Below, piece after piece: positions 37,172 to 64,000 of a stretch of DNA of 64,000 nt. Source of the DNA: Erpobdella octoculata. Taxonomy: Eukaryota > Annelida > Clitellata > Hirudinida > Erpobdellidae. How positions within the stretch are numbered: the stretch's first letter is position 1; each line of letters opens with the position of its first letter. The position numbers were made by a program, and so were the translations under genes. The notes below the pieces were generated by a model, which was given only the letters and a program-made list of their open reading frames with translations, ran no database searches and had not been told where the DNA came from. The DNA lies in assembly GCA_963978895.1 (NCBI GenBank), contig OZ022246.1:25917359-25981358 (forward strand), in the 5' to 3' direction.

Positions 37172-39326
37172 ATGATATCAAAGTTTTATCCATTTCTTGT
37201 TTTGGTGAATCTTCTTCGTGCGTACGAATATGAAAGTTTTTGTGGCGATGGAGTTTGCTTTTATTTTAATGAAACAAAATCAGATAGTTTGCTGAGTGCT
37301 CAAAACGTTTGTAGAAAAAATAATAGAAAACTACTCGAAATTAAAAACGAAGTAATTCAAATTTTAGTTTCATCTGCAATCACTAATTGGATAAATGATA
37401 CTAAAAAATTGAGTTTTCGTGGCCCGTTTTGGCTGAATCTCAAAGCTGTAACTGATACTTGGAAATGGGTTGACGGAACAGTTTACTCTAGTCAGTTTTT
37501 AAATGTATCATTTTTTACTCTGGTTTTTATTCATGCCTTTTTAGATGTTCCAAAATAACTTGAGCCAATATCATCTCTGGCAAGAATGTGAAAAGATGTA
37601 ATCGCTACACGAAACTAACCTATAACAAATAATTTTTTCAATATTCATTTATCATGCAATATTTAAATGATAAGTGCAGTTTATCCACACAATCTTTGCA
37701 TCAAAACTCCCTGCCGGCAACCAAAGTTTTGTTTTTTTACAACTGAACAGAACCTTTTATTTTATGAATTTAAAGTAATAAATTTAAAACAGTTAAAAAA
37801 TAAACCGAATTGATTGTACGTATTGCAATGCAACTTATTACTAGTATTTGTACTATTATTTTTCTAAAAAATTACATTCGCTGAAACATTGATTGGTTTC
37901 AATTTTTTTTGCATAAAAGGTTCGAACAATCTGTCAACGGAATCCAACCAATTATTTGCTTATGTTAAAATTAAGAACAAAGAACTTTCATTTAAACAAG
38001 CTAATAGCAATTACGGCCCTGATTATTATCTGTTCAAAACAAGGTATGTCAGCTATGAAAAACAAGCATTAAAACAGTTAATGTAAATGGGATCTGGTTT
38101 TTTTATATCGAACTTATTTGCATGGATTTTAGATTGCAAAAACAGTTCGTGCTTAAAAAGTTTTTACGGTCCTAAAACATCTTGGTACGACGCTAGGAGA
38201 AATTGCAAGTCTATAGGTCAAGATTTATCTAGTTTGAGTTGGATAAAAAACGCCGATGATCTACCAGGCTCTCAGATGTCAAGTAAATCTTGGATCGGGT
38301 TGACACGAGAAAATTACTATTGGCAAGATTCAGGTGAGTTCAATAATTGCAATGACAAAATTTAGCTCTTCAAAAACTAGGCTAACTTGACAAATTATAG
38401 AATTTCTTGTTGTTGTTGTTTTGTTTTTTCTAATTATTTTATACTCAACTCAAATTGGTAATTAATTATTTAAATTTTTAAATGTTTTTAAAGTGTTAAT
38501 TTTTTATTACAACTTTATAATATTGTTTAAAAAATAATCAGGTACATTTGCCGAATATAACAGGTGGGGAAGAGGTTACGTGGACAAATTTGACTGTGCA
38601 GTTATGTTAATCACTTTAGAAGAAAATTGGCAAACGGTCGAATGTAATGGTTCATATTTCTATGTGATTTGCATGACTGGTATAAATAAATTTATAAAAA
38701 TTTTATTTAGAATTATATTTATAATTGTTTTTTATGTTTAGCGCAAATAAATAAATAACTCATTAAATATATACATTAGATTGAAAACAAAAATATTACG
38801 CTTTTTAAATCTGTTTTTTATAGAAAATTCAACCAAAAGTCCCCTTAATTCGTTTAGCACAACCATGTTTGTTTTTGGGACCATATCAGCTGTTGCAGTT
38901 ATCATAGTAATATACAACGTCATTAAAAAGTAATTGATTATAATAATGATTTTTGTTTTCTAACAATTTTATATTTTAAAAACAACAACATATTTATTTA
39001 GGAAATGTTCAACGTCTCAAATTCCTATTCGAACCATTTTAAGTCAAAATGGGGAAGTTCAACTGGAACACGGCTATGAAAATCTAGCTAAGGGTACCAA
39101 CCATGATGTGGTTACCCAGAATTCCCAGGATGATTATACTACAGATGATTTTAATCACTCACCTATCGATTGTACACCAGATTACGTAATTGCCATAAAT
39201 GAAAATCTGGATCTCTCGCAAAGCACCACCGCCAGTCAAAATTATACAAATTTACAAACCTCTACCGACGGATCCTACGTTTGCTCTTACGCCGGTCTTG
39301 CGCAATATGAAAATTTAGAAAGTTGA
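37172..39326 (+). CDS. Dual-CTLD receptor with multi-YxxL tail, subfamily D
   Basis: Preferred exons: 37172-37480, 37920-38043, 38133-38333, 38542-38679, 38824-38929, 39002-39326, giving 400 aa. It has a signal peptide, CTLD1 (SFCGDGVCFYFNE, FWLNLKAV), CTLD2 (NSSCLKSFYG, SWIGLTREN, FDCAVML, VICMT), almost no stalk, a TM helix and a 109-residue tail. The tail tyrosines are in GYENL, NYTNL, SYAGL and QYENL; YENL also contains the YxN Grb2-type site, and the last two lie close together. The exon 1-2 junction is uncertain. The expected phase-1 donor at 37491 puts exon 2 out of frame with exon 3. A donor at 37481 (GTTTAC) keeps everything in frame and restores the last CTLD1 Cys (LIIICSK). It is the most divergent complete dual-CTLD copy. 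Confidence 0.78.
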
Positions 39327-40443
39327 AAGAGAGAGAAACAAAGATGTCTTTAAATAAATTGGATTAAATTTTTAAAAAACGTTCGATTTGGTTTGATTTG
39401 ATTTTTTAATTTTAAGTGATTTTTCAAACAATTAAATGTTGATCATTTAATTTTGAATATTGTGTACACTGATTAGTAATAACTGTCTTGTTTGTTAATC
39501 ACAGTATACTGAAATTAAATTGGTCATAGTTAAATCGCTGTTTTATACCTAGAAAATAAATCCTAATGAGTTTAAGTCAGCAGACTAGCGTGATGGGTCA
39601 ATTATGCTCTGCGAAAGCCCAAAAGTGTGCCTATCAGGATCTCTGAGGTTCATGTGCAATTATATATGTATTTTGTGATTTCTTCAAACAGTCTTGTTAG
39701 CAAAATGCTGCTTCAGAGTCACAATTTCAAAACAGATGGACCATTTTGTTTTTTCAGCACAATATAAAAAATAATGGTTCTCCAGTACCCCCATATCCAG
39801 TAATATCACTAAAGTAGATACGGTTACTATTAATAGCAATGCAAAATGGTTGTGCAAAAATAAAATTAATGCATAAAGTTAATGTAAATTTAGTTCAACT
39901 TGATCTTTTAAAATTTCATTTTAATACTTTTTACAATTACTTAAGCCAACGATTATATTTATATTATATTTACCTAGCTGTGTTAATTTTATCTGGTTTC
40001 AGTCCTAGTAAATAATTTTAAAACTAAAACAATAATATAACGCAACGGGTTAATACATTACATAACATTATTTTCACCTGGTTCAATAAAAATATAAAAA
40101 AATATTTTACTTCCAGTGATGCAATACCTGCAAGTTAAAAATAGACCTCATAGCAAACGTTTTAATTGACGCCGCAAAGTCGTGATCTGTTAATATTAAA
40201 ACTCAAATTGACTTTCACCAGCATCCTCTTTCACTTTCTGAACAACAGCAGCAGATAGTAGCAGAAAAACTGTTTTTTATTTTTAGCTTAGCCATCATCA
40301 ATTAATTTTTTAAAAGATTATTATTCATTAATAGTCTTTTGCTTCTTCAATTTTGTTTTGGAAGTTAAACTGCTCATACTTGCAGTATCTTAATATTTTT
40401 TCATAAATTTATTTTTGTTTTAAATTTTTTTAACAACTAAATC
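39327..40443. other. AT-rich intergenic DNA
   Basis: Nothing recognisable was found apart from AT-rich sequence. Confidence 0.5.
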
Positions 40444-42258
40444 ATGACAGGATGTTTAGATTTTGAATCAAAAATCTTATTTGGATGTTGCTGCATCCTC
40501 TTATGCGTTTCAAACGCTTTCCAATCATCAGAGTCGTGTATACACAATAAATGCTTCGATGCCAATACGATAAAGAAAAGCTTGTCAGATGCTCAAACGA
40601 TTTGTACAAATGAATTAAGCATAAACTCAAAAATAAAAATCTCACAATCAAAACAGTTGTTTAATTTGAGTGTCTTGTTTTTCTACAGTTATTACAGGAA
40701 TAGAAATAACTGTATTTTGCTTAACGGCATTACAGAAACTGGTGAGTGTTTTTATAAATGTTTTGTTTAAAAAATATATTTTTACTGAAAATCTTCAAAA
40801 AAATACTTTTTTGTTCAATAAAATTTCAGGATGCAATTGTATCAAAAATAAAACAGCCTACAAAGTTAATAATAAGATTTGCAATGTCACTTGTGTCACA
40901 GGTAAATTTTAATTTTATCATTATTTACTACTACAATTATTATTATTATTTAATTATTCTTGTAAGTCTAACTTTAAATTATCAAAATGATGATTTTATT
41001 TCTCAACGATAGAGACATCAATGGCTAGAAGCCGTCGACAAAGCAATACAGATAAAAAGTCATCGAGCAAAACATTATCATCTAAGCCAGGCTTCTCAAA
41101 TACGACGACAGAATCGTCTGACGTTCACAAATTAGATTCATTGGTTACGCCTACGCCAATGACATTTTCCCTATTTGACCCGAAAAACAGGCCCATCTTA
41201 ATTGGAATGGCTGTAATGTTGCTCGTCTCTATAATTACTGCTTGCTTCATCTATTTCAGAAAGAGTAATGGGTAATTTTAATTTTAATTTTAAAGTTTAT
41301 AAAAATTAGTTTTGCTTAACTAAAAATTGTCTTTTATTAGATTTTTATGAAATGTATATAATAAAAAATTTGAATAGATTTGATATACTGAAATTATTTT
41401 CTGACAATTACCGATTACAAATTTTCACTAAAAAAACATTAAAATCTGTTAAAACAATTGTCTTCAGAGATTTTCCTCCACTTCCACAACGCTTAGAACA
41501 CCAGCTTCAGGCAAACGGAACTGTTATGGAAAATTACTACTCAGACAGGTACGTAGTTAATTGTTTTTATAATGCCGCCACATCATGAAAGTTTTATAAA
41601 TTCACTGCATCCTCGTGAAAAGACTTATATTCTGTTTTCTATTCACTATTTAAAAGTTCCGATTTGTATATGTATGTGACAATAACTAGGACAATAGTAG
41701 GCGTCTTTTTATACATACTTCTTGAGGTTAAAGATTCCCCCTCCTCTCCTCATTTAAGTTTTTTGTTTAAAAGATTTTTAGCAGAAGATTTGTATAACTA
41801 AAAACCAAAAATCAAAAATTTGTTAGAACATTAAATCATATAACATTGTTTTTTTAACCATTAAAAATTTAACAGAGTTTTTTAGTTTTTCATCTTAGGT
41901 TGAATACATTGCTTCAATAATCAATAAAATGCATCTAACGCGTTGTACTAAAACTGAAAACGTAGCTTAAAATTTCACTACACCTCTCTGTCAGGTTCAC
42001 AAACTATGAGCTGAAATAAAAAAAAATGAAAACCTTTTGCACAGGAAAAACTTAAAAGTTCCGCCAACCCCAACCGATCAGGAGCCACCACAGTCCAACG
42101 AGAACCAAGAGGGGCTGGAAGATCCTGAACCAACAGCGGGTACTGTGTATGCTTCGGTGGTAACAAATGACTATGAAAACGCCGGCTTCAGAAATCAGGT
42201 ACAAATTGAGTACGTCGATTTGACGTTTGTCAAGAACGTGGCTCCAGAATATGTTTAG
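40444..42258 (+). CDS. Divergent single-pass receptor with ITIM and Pro-rich tail
   Basis: Exons: 40444-40741, 40830-40901, 41013-41271, 41468-41548, 42045-42258, giving 307 aa. Residues up to about 26 form a signal peptide. The ectodomain starts like CTLD1 of its neighbours (SSESCIHNKCFDANT, then SLSDAQTIC) but lacks the WLNLK and WVNG core. It is followed by a small Cys-rich exon (GCNCIKNK, CNVTCVT). A Ser/Thr stalk and a TM helix (ILIGMAVMLLVSIITACFIY) follow. The tail has FPPLPQR (SH3-type), TVYASV, DYENAGF and IEYVDL, the last an exact ITIM. Intron phases (1,1,2,2) resemble the array genes, so it is a relative that lost CTLD2 and most of CTLD1. The last exon is GC-richer than the others. 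Function inferred: inhibitory or adaptor-recruiting receptor. Confidence 0.75.
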
Positions 42259-42339
42259 CATTGCATGGGATAGTTCTGAGAAGTTAGGAAATGTCAAGCT
42301 GATTCCAGAAGAACTACTCGGGATTTGAAAATTTTGGAT

Positions 42340-42419
42340 GATCGATGATGATGACGAGGATGATGAGGATGATGATGAGGATGATGAGGATAATGATGAG
42401 GATGATGATGATGATGATG
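42340..42419 (+). repeat. (GAT)n-rich tract after the 40.4-kb gene
   Basis: Imperfect GAT/GAG trinucleotide repeats begin about 80 bases after the stop codon, probably in the 3' UTR. Confidence 0.85.
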
Positions 42420-42754
42420 CACTGTTACTGTTCCCTAAATAACAAGAATTTATAATTTTTTATAATTTTTGTTTTTTATTGTAAAGAAAACTTTGGTTTG
42501 TATTTTTTATAATCGTGATGTCTTTGTTTAAGAACGTAATCCCAAGTAAAATATTTGTTTGGCAAGTCATTAATCAAGTTTGAACGACTATTCAGATTTT
42601 GTTCAACATTATTTTATAACAATTATCGTATGCTGGTACAAGTAATTCTTACAGCCAGCCATCAAATGTAAAAAATTTAGTTGCAATTTAAATAATTTAT
42701 TGTAGTATAGATAATTTAATAGTTTCATTGCAATAAAAATTGGTTTATAATCTA

Positions 42755-43036
<282 letters not shown>

Positions 43037-43928
43037 CATCGAAGTGAATATAATATATCAATTAATTTAAAACGACAATTGAAATAAAATTTAAAAACAA
43101 GTGAAATTAAAAAGTGGAATTGTTATTACTGGTATACTGAAAATTAGTATGTATATACCTAGCTGGAGTTTTAATGCATTTTTTGCCTATTACAAAATTC
43201 GTAATCTTGAGATTCTCATCTCTGATCATATTTAAATGCATCTAATTTAGTGAAGTGATAGATATCAAATAGGACTTTTGCAGAAAAAAAGTCAAATAAA
43301 AAACATTTCAAAATTGAATCGTTTCAGAACAACAGGAATTGGTTCGGCTGCAGCTTCTTGGCCTGGTTGTTTTTGCGTGGAGCCTATAGAAGTTCTACTG
43401 TTTCACACCACATTATACAATTTTTTTGGTTTAATTAAAAAAAAAAGTGAAAATGTCCATGAATACCTAATGATGTTTTTGTTGAGTAAAGTCGGCTGAG
43501 AGCAAAAACCTCGGACGTCGGGCTTCAGGGACAATGGCTCTTTCGTGCAAAACTAGCAAAAAAAGAAATTAGATCAAATTAATTTATAAATATATAGGAA
43601 ATCAAAAATGTCGGCTGAACTTCTAGCAAATCAGCATCTCTAGGTACTGAGTAAATTTGAAAAGCGACGGACGACAGCATTTCATGTTTCAAAATACGAT
43701 TATATTAAAAAAAAATTTAATCAAGTTTAAAATAATTAAATATCAATTTTTACCTGTTTTTTAAAGTTTTAATTAAAATTTGTAAACGTTAACTTTTAGT
43801 TAATGTTTGTTTATGTTTCGTGAACTTGCCGTGCGACCTGAGTGTTGTTGTCGTCCGCTGCACTGCAGGCAATGAAGTATCTTGAAAAAATTAATGTTTA
43901 AAAAAATACTAACACACCGTAATTTACA
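43037..43928. other. Intergenic region upstream of TIMMDC1
   Basis: No gene was seen. The stretch includes a GC-richer segment at about 43800-43870 that probably belongs to the TIMMDC1 promoter or 5' UTR. Confidence 0.45.
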
Positions 43929-46509
43929 ATGTCTACGACTTCGGTAGCTGAGATATGGAATTCGTTCACGTCAAAGATATCACAAAAACTTCAAAAAGTC
44001 GGCAGAAAAAGTGAAACAAACTCCACGTCTGATAATGTTACCAAAGTAGATCAAAATAACGAAAGCTTACAAGAAAATAAACAATTACAAAATAGCAGTT
44101 CAACTAGTCCTATTTTAGATGAAAAAGAAAAGGCAAAGAACAGCGATGAGCATAAAAAGATGATCATGGCAGACGACAGACTGATGGAAGAAGTAAAAAA
44201 AGAAGTTCAAGAACATTTAAGCAAGGAAACGGGTCGAGAGAGACTTATCAGGATGTTTGTGAGAGAGTAAGTTTTGCTGATTTGATTAAAATTATTCATT
44301 TTCTCAGATTTTGTGCTCTAGAAATTCTAGATGTTTTTTTTTTAATTTTTTGGCAGATTTTTAAATGTACCATTTGTTCATTTTCTTATAACAGAAATTA
44401 TATTTTCAGCTTATAAAAACATAATTTAATAAATATATATAATGTTCTATCAAGCAGGCATGGTTTTTTTTTTAATTTTTATACCCTAACCTACTCATCT
44501 TCTTTCTGCACTCGCGTCACAGGAGTACTAACGAAAAATCTCCAGAGGTTGTACTGGCAGCCAGTACCGCTTTGAACGCAGGAATGGTAGTCTTTGTAGT
44601 TACCTCTGCGTTCGGTGGGCAGCTGGCAGGACTCAAGTTCATGGAGAAAAACCAGCACACCGCTTTTACCACAAGGTTCATGGCGATGGTGAGCTGGTTG
44701 CTTATAAAAACTGAAATATAGTGGCTACGGCCAGTTTAAAATGTTGAGGTGGTTTAACTTTAAAATAGGATTTTTAAGAAAAATGAATTAAGTTTATTTT
44801 AGTAAAAATGCAAATGTTGATGATACAGTTTTTAGCCGGACCAGCTGATGTACTTGTATTGTTTTAATTTTAGTAATTTTTCAAGCATTTTATTTATTTA
44901 AGAATTTTATTTTTTCTTATTTCAGAGGAGATACAACGACACCGTGTTTTTCGGAGCACTGAAATTCGGGATGAAAATGGGAGCGAGAGCAGGAATATTT
45001 GCTGGCTTGTTCATGTAAATTGTATTTTTATTTCGATTTGTTCACGCTTTATTTGTCTCGTTTCCATTTCGGACACAACGTTCGGGTGGGAAAGGAAACT
45101 GCGGGTCCCAGATACACGTGCTTTTCCTTGTACTTTTTCAAGATGGCTGTGGTTTAAAATGCTGCTGATATTTTTTGTATCTATTTTTTTATAAATTTAA
45201 TTAAACAATTCATTTCAATTCAGGCTGACGTCGCAAGCCGTAGCAGTTTATAGAAATAAGTCAAGCGTATGGGAATACATGATTGGTGGAGGTAATAAAA
45301 ATTAACTTTTTTTTAATTTTATATTAAAATATTGTTTTTTTAATTAGATTTGAAATAATATTAATAATATTGACGTGTTATTATACGTATTTGTTTTTTA
45401 TTATTATTTTACAATCTCTCAGCTTCTACCTGCAGTTTCCTGAGGATGGGCCATGGATGGAGAGGAATGGTATCCGGTGGAATCATCGGCTCTTTTTTTG
45501 GGTTATTAATATGTTTAGTAATTTTTAATTATAATATTTTATTTAATTTAATAATTTGATTTAATTTAATAATTTGATTTAATTTAATAATTTGATTTAA
45601 TTTAATTATTTGATTTAATTTAATAATTTGATTTAATTTAATTTAATAATTTGATTTTATTTAATAATATGATTTAATTTAATAATTTAATTAATACACT
45701 CGAGATATTTCAACAACACTATCCTGGTTGAATTACAACTGCCAATTTTCAGGTCTACAGTCAGACAAATTATGAGTACCAGTTTCACTACTGGGGGGGT
45801 AATAATAGGGTTCGGCACATCCCGATTTCGGATACATGTGCGGGTGGCAGGAAACTGTGTGATCCCGTATGCACTAGCTGCTGTGTTGTGGGCTATTTCA
45901 TGAAGTGGCACCCTAATGTTATAAATAATAACAACAAAAATAATAATTACAGCTATGAATCTTATTTATAGCTAATATTTAATTGTATGTTAATCAATCG
46001 GGCATTGCTCATTTTAAAACATGAATATTCATTAGACTCGCAGGTGGGGCGGCAATCTTTGGCCTGTTGAAGTTCTCGAGCCTGACGCAAGAAGAAAGAC
46101 ACTACGAGGCGTTGGTTGACCAATACGTGGAGCTCAAGTAATTATTATTATGATATTTTATTTTATTTAAATGATTATTAATTGCATTTATTAAATTAAA
46201 TTAAGTTTCAATTCACGACTATCTGTTAAACAAATTTTTATTTTATTCAATTATATTTTATAATTATGATTTTATTTTATTTGATTTAAATGATTATTAT
46301 AATTATGATTTTATTTAATTTGATTTAAATGATTATTAACTGTGTTTATTAGATTAAATTAAGTTCCAATTCATGATTAATATCTGTTAAAAAAACAAAT
46401 TTATATTTCTTTTTTCAGAGAAGTAACTCAATTGACAGCGTCCACAAAATCAGAAGCGATGTTGGATGCAGCACCAACAGCAGAAAGGCAAGAAACAGTT
46501 CCATTGTGA
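43929..46509 (+). CDS. TIMMDC1: TIMMDC1, mitochondrial complex I assembly factor
   Basis: Seven exons: 43929-44266, 44523-44688, 44926-45014, 45224-45291, 45423-45512, 46044-46137, 46419-46509, giving 311 aa. The N-terminal 100 residues are hydrophilic and rich in Ser, Lys and Glu. From residue 115 on come the Tim17-family membrane segments: LNAGMVVFVVTSAFGG, a KFGMKMGARAGIFAGLF segment, MIGGASTCSFLRMGHGWRG with GGIIGSFFG, and CGGAAIFGLLKFSSLTQEE. The YNDTVFFGALKFGMKMG segment and the order of Gly-rich helices are characteristic of TIMMDC1, an inner-membrane protein needed to build the membrane arm of complex I. Human TIMMDC1 is slightly shorter (about 285 aa). The donor of exon 5 (GTTTAG) was chosen because it keeps the frame. 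Not related in function to the adjacent receptors; it marks the end of the array. Confidence 0.9.
45541..45690 (+). repeat. 18-bp AT-rich tandem repeat in TIMMDC1 intron
   Basis: About eight copies of a GATTTAATTTAATAATTT unit lie in intron 5, directly after the exon 5 donor. Confidence 0.9.
45700..45920. other. GC-richer insert in TIMMDC1 intron
   Basis: About 200 bases with balanced composition follow the tandem repeat, with an open minus-strand frame (45687-45911) that I do not recognise. Probably inserted repeat DNA. Confidence 0.4.
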
Positions 46510-62996
<16,487 letters not shown>

Positions 62997-63448
62997 CTGT
63001 ATTTTTGATACGACCTTAAAAACCAGTGCATTGAACGCTGGCCGTTTTACTAAGGTCCGAAGAAAGGTCTCGGTTGTATTGGTTGTTTCTGCCTATGACG
63101 AGTCTACCGGGGTTTTGACAGGAGACAGCCTGTAGCAGGTTTCAATATATAACGACGATCTTTTGGATGGGTCGGAACAAATTCTTTATCATAAATAATC
63201 TTCGAGCTTTGTAAATTATTATAATATAATTATAAATTAAATTATACGGTTAAACAAATCTAATCTTTCAAAAAAAGCAATCCAAAAAATTGTGAAGTAG
63301 CATTTTCTTCATTATAACAATCTTACTCTTTTTTTTCTTAACTTCCAAACAAAACCTTAACAGTTAAGAAAACGTAGAACTCCACAGTGTTGAATAGCAG
63401 CAAATGTACGGCATGGATATATTATATACATCTGCTGTATAAGAATCA

Positions 63449-63620
<172 letters not shown>

Positions 63621-63736
63621 ACTAAATGCTTTTCTTCAATTTTTCATCTACAAATGTACTTCTTCTTTTGTCCACAAAAACGTCGATAAAAACAACGATT
63701 GCATGAAAGCACTAGTACAGCATATAAGTGTACGCT

Positions 63737-64000
63737 TACCAAAAACGCTATGTACGTGATAACATCTAGCTAAATTGGAGAAGCGAGTGAACGGCTGCGT
63801 CTCCTACCACACGTACGCCAGCTGCACGGAGCGACACAAAACAGCAAACGTTTCTCTGGCAATTAAGAAAACACCCTGAGAATTTTTTAGTTGTGGTTGT
63901 TGCGGAGGTTGTGGAAAAAGCTTGTATGCGTGCGCTCGAGCCGCGTTGAGAGCATGCGGAATCATCCACGCACACATACACTCCCACACACACACACACA
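63737..64000 (-). other. Possible 5' UTR exon of CAMK1
   Basis: On the minus strand this is a GC-richer segment ending in GCGTTTTTG followed by a consensus donor GTAAGC (63736-63731). It has open frames, but none is protein-like, and it begins in a (TG)n run at the window edge. Its position, 0.7 kb upstream of the first coding exon, and its donor make a non-coding first exon plausible. Confidence 0.3.

Overview
The window is nuclear DNA from an AT-rich invertebrate animal. The genes have short exons, GT-AG introns with consistent phases, tRNA-derived SINEs, CR1/L2-like LINE remnants, hAT transposons and many microsatellites. I cannot name the species; a tunicate or a cnidarian would fit, and this is inference only. 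All gene models below were assembled by hand from splice signals, reading-frame continuity and comparison between paralogues in the window. No transcript or database was available.

Region 1 (about 1.8-42.3 kb, + strand) is a head-to-tail array of cell-surface receptor genes. Eight share one design: signal peptide, two consecutive C-type-lectin-like domains (CTLDs), a Thr/Ser-rich stalk, one transmembrane helix and a cytoplasmic tail. Ectodomain introns are phase 1 and the intron before a separate tail exon is phase 2. One further copy is a pseudogene, and a tenth gene (40.4 kb) keeps the stalk-TM-tyrosine-tail half with a small Cys-rich ectodomain. Promoters and sequence sort them into subfamilies: A (1.8 and 4.8 kb), B (pseudogene at 8.1 kb, 27.9 and 32.8 kb), C (9.5, 18.5 and 23.6 kb), D (37.2 kb) and E (40.4 kb). 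The tails differ sharply. Some carry ITIM-like motifs (LKYAEI, SLYAPV, IEYVDL), one has an ITAM-like pair (VVYEGI and IYTQL), one is a repeat-expanded array of YxxL units, and two are short and tyrosine-free. This looks like a paired activating/inhibitory immune or self-recognition receptor locus of C-type-lectin type. The closest gene pair differs mostly at amino-acid-changing sites while its introns are nearly identical.

Region 2 (43.9-46.5 kb, + strand) is a complete seven-exon TIMMDC1 gene, encoding a mitochondrial complex I assembly factor of the Tim17 family. It marks the edge of the receptor array.

Region 3 (46.5-64 kb) is packed with microsatellites and holds a calcium/calmodulin-dependent protein kinase I (CAMK1-type) gene on the - strand, with nine coding exons from 62.9 down to 51.0 kb. 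The last C-terminal exons were not found. The splice donor after the kinase activation-loop exon lies inside an 18-bp minisatellite, so about 14 in-phase donor copies sit in a row.

Mobile DNA has entered introns and intergenic gaps repeatedly: two hAT elements with 8-bp target duplications, two SINE copies, two LINE 3' ends, a possible Helitron-like element broken by one of the hATs, and a dispersed repeat present in inverted orientation at 16.4 and 52.9 kb.
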